Source: CAZWXH01 sp964637725
Lineage (GTDB): Bacteria > Bacillota_I > Bacilli_A > Erysipelotrichales > Coprobacillaceae
DNA length: 27,065 bases
Assembly (NCBI GenBank): GCA_964637725.1
Contig: CAZWXH010000011.1
Coordinates: 1-27,065 of the forward strand
Direction of reading: 5' to 3'
Both the position numbers and the translations under genes were made by a program. The notes under the pieces were generated by a model. The model was not told the origin of the DNA. It saw nothing but the letters and a program-made list of their open reading frames with translations, and did no database searches. This document shows, one piece after another, positions 6,906 through 14,485 of this stretch (positions within the stretch are counted from its first letter, which is position 1; every line of letters begins with the position of its first letter).

Positions 6906-6934
6906 ATTATAACACTGCTGATATAGCCAATCAA
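6906..6934 (-). promoter_or_regulatory. Promoter of the CobW-aminotransferase operon
   Basis: On the minus strand TTGATT (6934-6929), 17 bp, TATAAT (6911-6906). It is divergent from the PHP phosphatase promoter, and the two -35 regions carry inverted copies of ATCAAA. Confidence 0.65.
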
Positions 6935-6973
6935 ACAAAAAGCCTATTGTTATTTGATAAATTACTATTTTGA

Positions 6974-7002
6974 TTGTCAAAGAGTTATACAAGCCATATA
7001 AT
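6974..7002 (+). promoter_or_regulatory. Promoter of the PHP phosphatase gene
   Basis: TTGTCA (6974-6979), 17 bp, TATAAT (6997-7002). The predicted start near 7009 rules out translation from the ATG at 6974 and supports the start at 7025. Confidence 0.7.
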
Positions 7003-7024
7003 AATAAAAAAAGGGGATAAGATT

Positions 7025-7828
7025 ATGATAGATGGACACATACATTTAGAAAATGGACCACTTACAAAAGAATATGTCTTAGAGTTTGTCGAAGAAGCAC
7101 ATAAAAAAGGATTAACAAAAATACAAATATTAGATCATACACATCGCTTTATAGAGTTTGAACCTATTTATACAGAGTTAAAAGAATATGAAGTTCAAAA
7201 GGTATGGTTAGAGAATAAGAAAATGAAGTTTAAAGATCATGTTCAAGATCTTGTTGATTTAATGAAAGAAGTCAAGTCAATGGACTTACCAATAGAAGTC
7301 ACTTATGGCTTAGAAGTTTGTTATGTACCAAGTTATGAAGACTATATAAGAGAAGTCTTATCAAAATATCAATTTGATTTTATAGTAGGAGCAATTCATT
7401 CAATAGATGGAATCTTATATGATATGGGCTTTTCTAAGGAATTATTATGGAATCAATATGATGTTAATCATATTTATAAAAGGTATTATGAATTGGTATG
7501 TCAGTTAATTGAATCAGATTTATTTACACAATTAGCACATCCAGACCAAGTCAAGTTATTTGAAATATATCCGACATATGATTTAAAACCAACCTATGAA
7601 AAAATAGCACTATTATTAAATAAACATCATATGAAAGCAGAGAATAATGTGGGTTGTTATTATCGATATAAACATCCTGACATGGGATTATCAGAAGAAA
7701 TATTAAAATTATTTAAAGATAATAATGTACAATTAATTACCACATCAGATGCTCATAAACCAAGTGATGTAGGGAGTTATATTAAAGAAGCAATGATGAG
7801 AAATAATGAAAAGGTATGTGAAGATTAA
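7025..7828 (+). CDS. PHP-domain phosphatase, histidinol-phosphatase (HisJ/HisK) family
   Basis: 267 aa. The PHP superfamily marks are all present: MIDGHIHLENG (metal HxH) at the N-terminus, ILDHTHR, YGLEVCYVP, FIVGAIHSIDG, FTQLAHPDQVK and TTSDAHKPSDVG near the C-terminus. The length and motif order fit PHP-type histidinol-phosphate phosphatase, the eighth enzymatic step of histidine synthesis. No other his gene is adjacent, so it could be a related phosphoester hydrolase in vivo. I start at 7025 (MIDGHIH) because AAAGGGGA lies just upstream and the promoter at 6974-7002 predicts transcription starting after the longer ORF's ATG. Confidence 0.8.
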   Translation: MIDGHIHLENGPLTKEYVLEFVEEAHKKGLTKIQILDHTHRFIEFEPIYTELKEYEVQKVWLENKKMKFKDHVQDLVDLMKEVKSMDLPIEVTYGLEVCYVPSYEDYIREVLSKYQFDFIVGAIHSIDGILYDMGFSKELLWNQYDVNHIYKRYYELVCQLIESDLFTQLAHPDQVKLFEIYPTYDLKPTYEKIALLLNKHHMKAENNVGCYYRYKHPDMGLSEEILKLFKDNNVQLITTSDAHKPSDVGSYIKEAMMRNNEKVCED

Positions 7829-7841
7829 ATCACATACCTTT
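7810..7841. terminator. Hairpin between convergent PHP phosphatase and lgt genes
   Basis: AAAGGTATGTGA (7810-7821) and TCACATACCTTT (7830-7841) form a perfect 12-bp stem with an 8-nt loop that spans both stop codons (7826-7828 on plus, 7830-7832 on minus). T-runs are short on both sides but the position suggests a bidirectional terminator. Confidence 0.65.
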
Positions 7842-8597
7842 CGTAGTATCTTTTTTCTTGTGTAAATATATAAATAAACCAATCGCAAATAAAAACATAA
7901 ATATAGAAATAAACTGAGATGTTGATAATGTACCAACACTTCCACGAATTAAATCACCACGGAAGAATTCAATGATAAATCTTCCAATACTATATAACAT
8001 CAAATATAATACCCCAACTTGACCGTTGGCTTTTTTTCTTTTTGCATAAAAGATCAAAATAAAGAATAAAGCAAAATCAAATACACTTGAAATTAATTGA
8101 GTTGGGAGTAAGCTTACTCCACTAGGGGCTAATGAACCAGTTGGGAAGACTACACCTAAAGGTCCATGTATTTCCATACCATAACAACACCCAGCCATAA
8201 AACAACCAATTCTACCAAACGCTTGAGCAATTGCGACAGAGGGAACAACGAGATCTAAAAATTCTAAGAAATTTAAATTCTTTCTTTTACACCCGAAGTA
8301 ACCTCCAATAATCCCGCCGATAATGCCACCATAAACAACATAACCATCAGTAATATTAAACATAATTGATGGATTTTGTATAATGGCATCAACTTGAGTT
8401 AACCAATACAAGACCTTGGCACCAATAAAACCAAAACCAAGTATCCATAAAGCCAAATGATCTAAATATGTAATATCAATATTTAAACGTTTTGCACGAA
8501 CTTGAACAATTTGATATCCGACAATAACACCAATTGCGATTAATAAGCCATATGAATAGACTGTTAAAGGCCCAATTGAAAATAATTCACTTAACAT
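7830..8597 (-). CDS. lgt: Prolipoprotein diacylglyceryl transferase Lgt
   Basis: Lgt moves a diacylglyceryl group from phosphatidylglycerol to the lipobox Cys of prelipoproteins at the membrane. The 255-aa protein has seven likely membrane segments. Motifs: LTVYSYGLLIAIGVIVG at the N-terminus, VYGGIIGGIIGGYFG, the signature GRIGCFMAGCCYG, PTQLISSVFDF, and IGRFIIEFFRGD near the C-terminus. I start at 8597 (MLSELFSIGP), which has AAAAGGAGG 7 nt upstream. The longer in-frame reading to 8654 would run through the promoter -35 box. It ends one base from the PHP phosphatase stop, tail to tail. The lipoprotein at 12866 is one possible substrate in the window. Confidence 0.95.
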   Translation of the reverse strand: MLSELFSIGPLTVYSYGLLIAIGVIVGYQIVQVRAKRLNIDITYLDHLALWILGFGFIGAKVLYWLTQVDAIIQNPSIMFNITDGYVVYGGIIGGIIGGYFGCKRKNLNFLEFLDLVVPSVAIAQAFGRIGCFMAGCCYGMEIHGPLGVVFPTGSLAPSGVSLLPTQLISSVFDFALFFILIFYAKRKKANGQVGVLYLMLYSIGRFIIEFFRGDLIRGSVGTLSTSQFISIFMFLFAIGLFIYLHKKKDTTKGM

Positions 8598-8624
8598 AAT
8601 GTACCTCCTTTTATACCTTTCAAT

Positions 8625-8654
8625 ATCATACTTGGGAATGCGGGATTTTGTCAA
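8625..8654 (-). promoter_or_regulatory. Promoter of lgt
   Basis: On the minus strand TTGACA (8654-8649), 18 bp, TATGAT (8630-8625). The -35 is a perfect consensus. Confidence 0.65.
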
Positions 8655-8728
8655 GTTATCTCACTTATATTCATAGGTTCTATATGTAAATTTTATGAAT
8701 ATAATGAAAAAGAGCAGTATGTTTTGTA

Positions 8729-8748
8729 TTGAATTGTATACAATGCAA
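8729..8748. promoter_or_regulatory. 20-bp palindrome upstream of serC, candidate operator
   Basis: The core ATTGTATACAAT (8733-8744) is a perfect 12-bp palindrome, extended by TTG (8729-8731) and CAA (8746-8748) after one mismatched position. It lies about 40 bp upstream of the serC -35 box and about 75 bp upstream of the lgt -35 box. A GntR-like or other dimeric regulator is possible; no regulator gene is adjacent. Confidence 0.4.
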
Positions 8749-8788
8749 TGGTTTTATATATGAAATTTGTTATTTTTAATAAAAAGAC

Positions 8789-8817
8789 TAGACAAATTTG
8801 TTTATTTCAAATATAAT
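8789..8817 (+). promoter_or_regulatory. Promoter of serC-serA
   Basis: TAGACA (8789-8794), 17 bp, TATAAT (8812-8817). The leader to serC is about 25 nt, so no T-box or other riboswitch can fit downstream of it. Confidence 0.65.
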
Positions 8818-8847
8818 GACTTCAATATTATAAAGGAGGACGTCAAT

Positions 8848-9933
8848 ATGACACAAAAAAGAGTTTACAATTTTTCTGCAGGACCATCAACATTACCTGT
8901 ACCCGTATTAGAAAAAGTAGCTGCTCAAATGTTAAACTATGAAGATAGTGGAATGAGCGTTATGGAAATGAGTCATCGATCATCGTCCTATTTAAAAATA
9001 TTCAATGATACAAAAGACTTATTGAAAAAGGTACTTAATATACCTGATAACTATAAAATATTATTATTACATGGAGGGGCAACACAACAATTCTCAGCAA
9101 TTCCATTAAATTTAATGAAGAATGGTAAGGCAGATTATATTGTGACAGGAGCTTTCTCTAAGAAAAGTGCTCAAGAGGCATCTAAGTTTGGAGATATCCA
9201 TATTGCTTATAATGGTTCTGACAACAAGTTTAAGCATATTCCAACTCAAGCTGAATTAGATTTAAGAGAAGATGTATCATATGTTCATTTATGTGCTAAT
9301 AACACAATCTTTGGAACTGAATGGAAATATGTACCAGATACAAAAGGTGTTCCTATTGTTGCTGATATGTCTTCAAACATTTTATCAAAACCTATTCATG
9401 TAAGTGATTATGGAATGATTTATGCTGGTGCACAAAAGAATATGGGAATTGCTGGTTTAGGTGTTGTCATTATTAGAGAAGATCTTATTGAACAACATAA
9501 AGACAATATTCCTGTGTTGGCAGAATACGATACTATGGCAGATAATGATTCTATGTATAACACACCACCAACTTTCTCTATTTATGTATTAGGGCTAGTT
9601 CTAGAATGGATCGATGCAATGGGTGGTTTAGAGATTATGAAAGAGAAGAATGAAAAGAAAGCTAATCTTTTATATGATTATTTAGATGAAAGTGATTTCT
9701 ATCAAGCACATAGTGATAAAGACAATCGTTCATTAATGAATGTAACATTTACTTGTCCGACTCCTGAATTAGATGCTCAGTTTGTCAAAGCATCTATTGA
9801 AGCAGGAATGTCTAATTTAAAAGGACATCGTTCAGTTGGAGGAATTCGTGCATCAATTTACAATGCAATGCCTTTAGAAGGTGTAGAAACATTAATTGAT
9901 TTTATGAAAAAATTTGAAAAAGAAAATAAATAG
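8848..9933 (+). CDS. serC: Phosphoserine aminotransferase SerC
   Basis: SerC converts 3-phosphohydroxypyruvate and glutamate into phosphoserine and 2-oxoglutarate, using PLP. The 361-aa protein has the family's VYNFSAGPSTLPVPVL start, the MSHRSSSY segment, HLCANNTIFGTEW, the PLP lysine Lys197 in YAGAQKNMGIAGLGVVI, and a C-terminal GHRSVGGIRASIYNAMPLEGV. The chosen start follows AAAGGAGG by 8 nt; the longer in-frame start at 8767 lies upstream of the promoter. serA follows 8 nt downstream, making a two-gene serine operon. No serB is present here. Confidence 0.97.
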   Translation: MTQKRVYNFSAGPSTLPVPVLEKVAAQMLNYEDSGMSVMEMSHRSSSYLKIFNDTKDLLKKVLNIPDNYKILLLHGGATQQFSAIPLNLMKNGKADYIVTGAFSKKSAQEASKFGDIHIAYNGSDNKFKHIPTQAELDLREDVSYVHLCANNTIFGTEWKYVPDTKGVPIVADMSSNILSKPIHVSDYGMIYAGAQKNMGIAGLGVVIIREDLIEQHKDNIPVLAEYDTMADNDSMYNTPPTFSIYVLGLVLEWIDAMGGLEIMKEKNEKKANLLYDYLDESDFYQAHSDKDNRSLMNVTFTCPTPELDAQFVKASIEAGMSNLKGHRSVGGIRASIYNAMPLEGVETLIDFMKKFEKENK

Positions 9934-9941
9934 GTGAATAT

Positions 9942-11090
9942 ATGTATAAGATAAAACAGTTAAATAAAATATCAAAAGTTGGTCTTGATATCTTTGGGGA
10001 AGGATATCAAGTTATAGAGGATGCTGATGATGAGGATGGAGTTTTAGTTCGTTCTGCATCTATGCATGAATATCCATTAAATCCAAATCTAAAAGCAATC
10101 GCAAGAGCGGGAGCAGGGGTTAACAATATTCCTATTGATAAATGTAGTGATCAAGGAATTGTCGTCTTTAATACACCAGGAGCTAATGCGAATGCTGTTA
10201 AAGAATTGGTTTTATGTGGGCTTTTAATGTCATCACGTAAAGTTGTTGAAGGAATTGATTGGGTGAAGACTTTAAAAGGAAGCGATGATGTATCAAAATT
10301 AATTGAAAAGGGAAAGAGTCAATTTGTAGGTCCTGAACTAGAAGGTAAAAAACTAGGGATTATTGGTTTAGGAGCTATTGGTGTTCATGTCGCAAATACA
10401 GCAATTAAATTGGGTATGGAAGTTTATGGCTTTGATCCTTACATTTCAGTTAATGCTGCATGGGGAATGAGTAAATGGGTTAAAAACGCTCAAAACAAAG
10501 AGACGATTTTTAGTGAATGTGACTACATTACATTACATGCACCAAGTACTAAAGAAACAAAAGAAATTATAAATAAAGAGAGTATTGCTATGATGAAAGA
10601 CGGTGTTCGTATTATGAACTTTGCCAGAGCTGACTTAGTTAATTCTCAAGACGTATTAGAAGCAGTAAAAAAAGGAAAAATCGCAAAGTATATTACTGAC
10701 TTTGCTACTGATGATTTAATAGATGTTGAAAATGTGATTGCCATGCCTCACTTAGGAGCTTCAACTCCTGAATCAGAAGATAACTGTGCACGCATGGCAG
10801 TAAAAGAGATAAAGGATTACCTAGAAAGTGGCAATATTGTGAATTCTGTTAACTTCCCAAGTATTAACGAACCACGTACTACTCAATATCGTATTTGTTT
10901 AATTCACAAGAATGTACCAAATATGTTAGCACAATTTGCCACTCTCTTAGCTAATCAATCAATTAATATTGAAAATATGGTCAATAAAGCTAAAGGAGAC
11001 TTTGCTTATACAATTATTGAAACTAATGATCAAGTAGGAATTGATGATTTTATGAAACTAGAAAATGTTATTAAAGTAAGAGTTGTTTAA
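9942..11090 (+). CDS. serA: D-3-phosphoglycerate dehydrogenase SerA
   Basis: SerA oxidises 3-phosphoglycerate to 3-phosphohydroxypyruvate with NAD, the first committed step of serine synthesis. At 382 aa it is a short-type enzyme: an N-terminal substrate domain (ARAGAGVNNIPIDKC), a Rossmann domain with GLGAIG at 142-147, the catalytic Arg in MNFARADLV, the catalytic His270 in MPHLGASTPESEDNCA, and a C-terminal ACT-like regulatory segment (RICLIHKNVPNMLAQFATLL) of about 70 residues that may sense serine. The intervening domain of long-type SerA is missing. AGGTG precedes the ATG. Same transcript as serC. Confidence 0.95.
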   Translation: MYKIKQLNKISKVGLDIFGEGYQVIEDADDEDGVLVRSASMHEYPLNPNLKAIARAGAGVNNIPIDKCSDQGIVVFNTPGANANAVKELVLCGLLMSSRKVVEGIDWVKTLKGSDDVSKLIEKGKSQFVGPELEGKKLGIIGLGAIGVHVANTAIKLGMEVYGFDPYISVNAAWGMSKWVKNAQNKETIFSECDYITLHAPSTKETKEIINKESIAMMKDGVRIMNFARADLVNSQDVLEAVKKGKIAKYITDFATDDLIDVENVIAMPHLGASTPESEDNCARMAVKEIKDYLESGNIVNSVNFPSINEPRTTQYRICLIHKNVPNMLAQFATLLANQSINIENMVNKAKGDFAYTIIETNDQVGIDDFMKLENVIKVRVV

Positions 11091-11095
11091 AGAGG

Positions 11096-11124
11096 CGATA
11101 TAGTCATTGACTATATCGTTTTTT
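11096..11124 (+). terminator. Terminator after serC-serA
   Basis: CGATATAGTC (11096-11105) pairs perfectly with GACTATATCG (11109-11118), followed by six T. Confidence 0.85.
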
Positions 11125-11146
11125 CTGTTTTTTTATTATTATTTTG

Positions 11147-11155
11147 TGATATAAT
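11147..11155 (+). promoter_or_regulatory. Extended -10 promoter of the ABC transporter pair
   Basis: TG-A-TATAAT with no recognisable -35 in the T-rich stretch before it. The start codon of the ATPase is 25 nt downstream. Confidence 0.5.
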
Positions 11156-11180
11156 TTTTTAAATAAAAGGGGGAAATGTA

Positions 11181-12014
11181 ATGGGAAATAAAGTTATAGA
11201 TGTTAAGAACTTAGTGAAGAGTTTTAAAAATCATAAAGCGATTGATGACTGTTCTTTTCAAATAGAGAAAGGCGAGATATTTGGGTTTTTAGGCCCAAGT
11301 GGAGCTGGGAAAACAACAACTATTAAATTATTAACAGGACAACTTCAAAGTGATAGTGGAGATATTATTGTTTTAGATAGTCATCCTTTCTCATCAGATA
11401 TTAAGAATAAGATTGGTATTATGAGTGATAATAGTGGCTTATATGAGAAAATGACTGTTTATGATAATTTAAAGTTATTTGCTGATATTTATGGGATTTC
11501 GCATAATCAAATTGATAAAGTATTAGAAGAGGTTGATTTATTAGAGGAAAAGAAAAAGTTGATTGAGAAGTTATCGAGGGGAATGAGACAAAGAGTTATA
11601 TTTGCAAGAACAATATTACATTCTCCAGAGTTATTGTTTTTAGATGAACCAACAGCGAATCTAGATCCTGCGACAGCTCAAGAAGTGAGAGATATTATAA
11701 AGTATTTAAATAAGAATGGGACAACTGTTTTTTTAACAACTCATAATATGGAAGAAGCAGACGAAATGTGTGATCGTGTGGCTTTTTTAAATCAAGGACA
11801 TATTATTGAATGTGGCTCTCCTGAAGAGTTAAAATTGAAATATTCTAAACAAAAGATAAGTATAAAGAGTGATCAAGGGGATCATGTTATTTCTTTAGAT
11901 AAAGAGGAATTGATTCAGACATTAAAGACAATTGATAGTTTAAAGATGATTCATTCAATTGAACCAACAATGAAAGAAGTGTTTTTATCTTTAACTGAGG
12001 GGGAACAAAAATGA
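11181..12014 (+). CDS. ABC transporter ATP-binding protein
   Basis: 277-aa nucleotide-binding subunit of an ABC-2 type exporter. Walker A is GPSGAGKTT (about 38-46), the signature is LSRGMRQR, Walker B is LLFLDEPT followed by ANLDPATAQEV, and the H-loop is TTHNMEEAD. The last ~70 residues form the extension seen in drug or bacteriocin-type exporters (CcmA/COG1131 class). GGGGGA precedes the ATG. Its end overlaps the permease start by 4 nt (ATGA), so the two form one transporter. The substrate cannot be predicted. No sensor kinase or lantibiotic gene is nearby. Confidence 0.9.
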   Translation: MGNKVIDVKNLVKSFKNHKAIDDCSFQIEKGEIFGFLGPSGAGKTTTIKLLTGQLQSDSGDIIVLDSHPFSSDIKNKIGIMSDNSGLYEKMTVYDNLKLFADIYGISHNQIDKVLEEVDLLEEKKKLIEKLSRGMRQRVIFARTILHSPELLFLDEPTANLDPATAQEVRDIIKYLNKNGTTVFLTTHNMEEADEMCDRVAFLNQGHIIECGSPEELKLKYSKQKISIKSDQGDHVISLDKEELIQTLKTIDSLKMIHSIEPTMKEVFLSLTEGEQK

Positions 12015-12736
12015 ATAAAAGACATATACTAGCATTATTTAAAAAAGATTTAAAAAATAGTTTTGTTAATAAAAATGTATTGATAATGATTGTCTTGCCA
12101 CCAATGTTTTCTTTCTTGTTTAAAACAGTTTATGCTGATTTACAATCAGGGGCAGACCTTACAGCAATGATTTTAGTTATGAGTATCTCAATGACACTCG
12201 CAATAGTTCCACTGAACATATTAGCGCAAATTGTTGCAGAGGAAAAAGAAAAACATACGCTTCGTTCACTCTTTATGGCAAATGTTACGGCAGCAGAGTT
12301 CTTAATCGCTAAAATCTTAGTTACGTTGATTATTATTATCATTGATGGAGTTGCTATTTTCTTTATTTGTAATCAAAGTGTGAGTTTATTACCCTATTAT
12401 CTTTTATATCTTATATTGGGGTCAATTGGTGTTTTATTCTTTGGCGCTATTGTAGGATTGCTTTCAAAAGACCAAATGAATGCTGGAACAATAAGTTCAC
12501 CGTTAATGATTTTATTGATGATACCGCCAATGTTATCTCAATTCAATGCTATGATGAGAACAATTTCTATTGCATTCCCTACAACATCAGTACAAACATT
12601 ATACTTAAATACGCTCGCAAATAAACCATTATTTATTCAGGATAATATTATTGCTTTTTTGGTTTGTATAGCATGGATTGTTTTAGGAATCATTATATTT
12701 TTATACGTTTATAAAAGAAGAGGGTTAGACGATTAA
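12011..12736 (+). CDS. ABC-2 type transporter permease
   Basis: 241-aa integral membrane protein with about six hydrophobic segments: residues ~18-36, 50-75, 98-118, 122-148, 160-178 and 213-235. The order and the QIVAEEKEKHTLRSLFMANVT loop between helices 2 and 3 are typical of ABC-2 permeases. It overlaps the ATPase gene by 4 nt and should dimerise to form the channel. Substrate unknown. Confidence 0.85.
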   Translation: MNKRHILALFKKDLKNSFVNKNVLIMIVLPPMFSFLFKTVYADLQSGADLTAMILVMSISMTLAIVPLNILAQIVAEEKEKHTLRSLFMANVTAAEFLIAKILVTLIIIIIDGVAIFFICNQSVSLLPYYLLYLILGSIGVLFFGAIVGLLSKDQMNAGTISSPLMILLMIPPMLSQFNAMMRTISIAFPTTSVQTLYLNTLANKPLFIQDNIIAFLVCIAWIVLGIIIFLYVYKRRGLDD

Positions 12737-12737
12737 A

Positions 12738-12782
12738 AATAAAACACAGGATGTCTTTAGTGACTTATTCTGTGTTTTATTT
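12738..12782 (+). terminator. Terminator after the ABC transporter operon
   Basis: AATAAAACACAG (12738-12749) can pair with CTGTGTTTTATT (12770-12781), enclosing a 20-nt loop. The right arm supplies its own T-rich tract. Confidence 0.6.
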
Positions 12783-12865
12783 ACTTTTAAAGATTGTTGG
12801 AATTAATCAAACTATGTAGGAATTATGATGGTTATATGGTAAAATATCCAAAAGGGGATGAATCT

Positions 12866-13834
12866 ATGAAAAAAATGATACTGGGATTATCAACGCTTTT
12901 ATTTCTAATGGGATGTCAATCAAAAGAACCAACACAAAAACCATCAACTCCAACAGTTGAAGAACCAACAATAGAAGTTTTAGATAATAAAAAGACATAT
13001 ACAATAAAAGATAAAATCAAATTTGAGATTATTAAAACAGCAGTAGTAGATGAAATTGCACCAACTAATAAAAATCAAACATATAAGTATATTAAAGCTA
13101 AAGATAAACATACATTTATTGACTTGATTTTAAAGGTAGAAAATCTAACAGATCAAGAGATGGATATTACTGATATTGTGAGCGGGAAATTTCGTATTGC
13201 TAAACAAACATTTAATTTAAAACATGCAATTGAAACTATGAACTACAATCAAATATCTCAAACAGATACTTTAAAAGATAAAGAAACAAGATATATACAT
13301 GCTTACTCTGAAGTATCAAAAGATATTATAAAAAAAGAAGCAACAGCCCATTTAGAGTTCTTAGATGAAAAAGAATATGATTATATATTCTCTACCGAAG
13401 AAGAAACAAAGAATAATTTAATTAAATCTGTAGGTGATACAATTAAGTTAGATCAATCAACCATTACTTTACTTAAACACGAACAAAACAAAAAAATAGA
13501 GCCTTCTAAAAAAGGTTTCTTCTATAGTTATATAAAACCAGATAATGACAATGAAACATATGTCTATTTACAAGTGGATATTAAGAATGTTTCAGATAGA
13601 GTGATAGAGCCAGATGAATACATCTATTGTGAGTATATCGTTGCTGATAAGAAGATAAAATCAGAAATTATTATTGAAAGTGATAATCATCAGTCTATCG
13701 CAAAATCAGGTGATATTTCTGCTCTTGCGACAAGAACAGTTTATCTTGCTATGCCAGTATCAGATGATTTACTTAATCAAGAAGCCAGTATCCAATTATT
13801 TGTAGAAGGGAATACCTTTGATATACAAGAATAA
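12866..13834 (+). CDS. Lipoprotein with two similar beta-rich domains (DUF4352-like)
   Basis: 322 aa. The N-terminus is a lipoprotein signal: two Lys, a hydrophobic stretch and the lipobox FLMGC, with Cys near residue 17, so it should be anchored on the outer face of the membrane after Lgt processing. A Pro/Thr/Glu-rich linker follows. Two domain halves each contain a FIDLILKVENLTD- or YVYLQVDIKNVSD-like strand pair, the pattern of DUF4352-type immunoglobulin-like lipoprotein domains. I start at 12866 (MKKMILG) because AAAGGGGATGA is just upstream and the signal peptide begins there. It lies alone between two terminators. Function unknown. Confidence 0.75.
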   Translation: MKKMILGLSTLLFLMGCQSKEPTQKPSTPTVEEPTIEVLDNKKTYTIKDKIKFEIIKTAVVDEIAPTNKNQTYKYIKAKDKHTFIDLILKVENLTDQEMDITDIVSGKFRIAKQTFNLKHAIETMNYNQISQTDTLKDKETRYIHAYSEVSKDIIKKEATAHLEFLDEKEYDYIFSTEEETKNNLIKSVGDTIKLDQSTITLLKHEQNKKIEPSKKGFFYSYIKPDNDNETYVYLQVDIKNVSDRVIEPDEYIYCEYIVADKKIKSEIIIESDNHQSIAKSGDISALATRTVYLAMPVSDDLLNQEASIQLFVEGNTFDIQE

Positions 13835-13847
13835 AAGTCTTATTAAA

Positions 13848-13883
13848 AAGGAGTTTATCATATAATAGATAAATTCTTTTTTT
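13848..13883 (+). terminator. Terminator after the lipoprotein gene
   Basis: AAGGAGTTTATC (13848-13859) pairs with GATAAATTCTTT (13868-13879) as 12 pairs including two G-U, followed by a T-tract. Confidence 0.65.
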
Positions 13884-13896
13884 GTTATTAAATATC

Positions 13897-13925
13897 TTGA
13901 CTAGAAATAGAATAGGTGTTAAACT
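13897..13925 (+). promoter_or_regulatory. Promoter of the feo operon
   Basis: TTGACT (13897-13902), 17 bp, TAAACT (13920-13925). The first Feo palindrome begins 8 bp after the -10 box, where a bound repressor would block transcription. Confidence 0.55.
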
Positions 13926-13932
13926 TCATGTA

Positions 13933-13948
13933 GTTAGCAATCGCTAAC
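13933..13948. promoter_or_regulatory. DtxR-like palindrome 1, at the feo transcription start
   Basis: GTTAGC-AATC-GCTAAC, perfect 6-bp arms. The TTAG/CTAA cores resemble DtxR/IdeR/MntR-family metalloregulator boxes. It lies at the expected transcription start. Confidence 0.6.
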
Positions 13949-13964
13949 ATTATTATTGATGGAT

Positions 13965-13982
13965 AGTTAGCAAAGTCTAACT
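13965..13982. promoter_or_regulatory. DtxR-like palindrome 2, abutting the feoA1 ribosome site
   Basis: AGTTAG (13965-13970) and CTAACT (13977-13982) with a 6-nt spacer, ending 2 nt before GGAGG of feoA1. Both arms and the following AAGGAGG recur before feoB. Confidence 0.6.
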
Positions 13983-13994
13983 AAGGAGGTTGTT

Positions 13995-14213
13995 ATGCCA
14001 CTAACATATGCAAACAAAGGACAATCGCATAAAATAGAAAGAATCATGGGACAAGAGAAAGTAAAGAAATTTCTTGAAAGTCTAGGCTTTGTAGAAGGAG
14101 CAGATGTAACTATTGTTTCTTTTATGGCTGGAAATGTAATTGTGAATATTAAAGAGTCAAGGATCGCAATTAGTAAGGAAATGGCTAATAAGATCATGAT
14201 AGGAGGAAACTAA
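13995..14213 (+). CDS. feoA: Ferrous iron transport protein FeoA (first copy)
   Basis: 72-aa SH3-like FeoA protein, a cytoplasmic accessory of the FeoB ferrous iron transporter. It contains KKFLESLGFVEGADVTIVSFMAGNVIVNIKESRIAI in two parts, matching the family's ligand loop and final strand. The first ~20 residues differ from typical FeoA (ANKGQSHKIERIMG). It is followed 3 nt later by a second FeoA. AAGGAGG precedes the ATG. Confidence 0.85.
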   Translation: MPLTYANKGQSHKIERIMGQEKVKKFLESLGFVEGADVTIVSFMAGNVIVNIKESRIAISKEMANKIMIGGN

Positions 14214-14216
14214 TAT

Positions 14217-14435
14217 ATGAATTTAAAGGAAATAGCAGTAGGAAACACTGTAAAGGTTGTTAAACTTCATGGAGTAGGAGCGACAAGAAGACGTATTATG
14301 GATATGGGAATTACAAAAGGTGTAGAAGTTACTGTAGAAAAAGTCGCACCATTAGGAGATCCAATAGAAGTTCATGTGCGTGGATATCAATTAACTATAA
14401 GAAAAGCTGATGCACAAAACATAGAAGTGCAGTAG
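14217..14435 (+). CDS. feoA: Ferrous iron transport protein FeoA (second copy)
   Basis: 72-aa FeoA with the classical pattern: MNLKEIAVGNTVKVVKLHG, RRRIMDMGITKGVEVTVEKV, APLGDPIEVHVRGYQLTIRK. It is closer to textbook FeoA than its upstream neighbour. Two tandem FeoA genes before feoB are common in clostridia-like bacteria. AGGAGG lies before the ATG. Confidence 0.92.
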   Translation: MNLKEIAVGNTVKVVKLHGVGATRRRIMDMGITKGVEVTVEKVAPLGDPIEVHVRGYQLTIRKADAQNIEVQ

Positions 14436-14453
14436 CTATTATTTTTACAGATG

Positions 14454-14471
14454 AGTTAGCGTTGTCTAACT
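14454..14471. promoter_or_regulatory. DtxR-like palindrome 3, abutting the feoB ribosome site
   Basis: AGTTAG (14454-14459) and CTAACT (14466-14471), 6-nt spacer, followed by AAGGAGG. Same arms and position relative to the Shine-Dalgarno site as palindrome 2. It could be an internal operator; as RNA it could form a small hairpin just before the ribosome site. Confidence 0.55.
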
Positions 14472-14485
14472 AAGGAGGAATCGTA

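Noticed and set aside
6878..6934. Longer start of the CobW GTPase (MIGYISS extension)
   Set aside because: The extension covers the -10 box of the promoter and lacks a ribosome site; the conserved family start is at 6877.
6974..7024. Longer start of the PHP phosphatase
   Set aside because: It begins at the -35 box of a consensus promoter, so it would not be transcribed; family homology starts at 7025.
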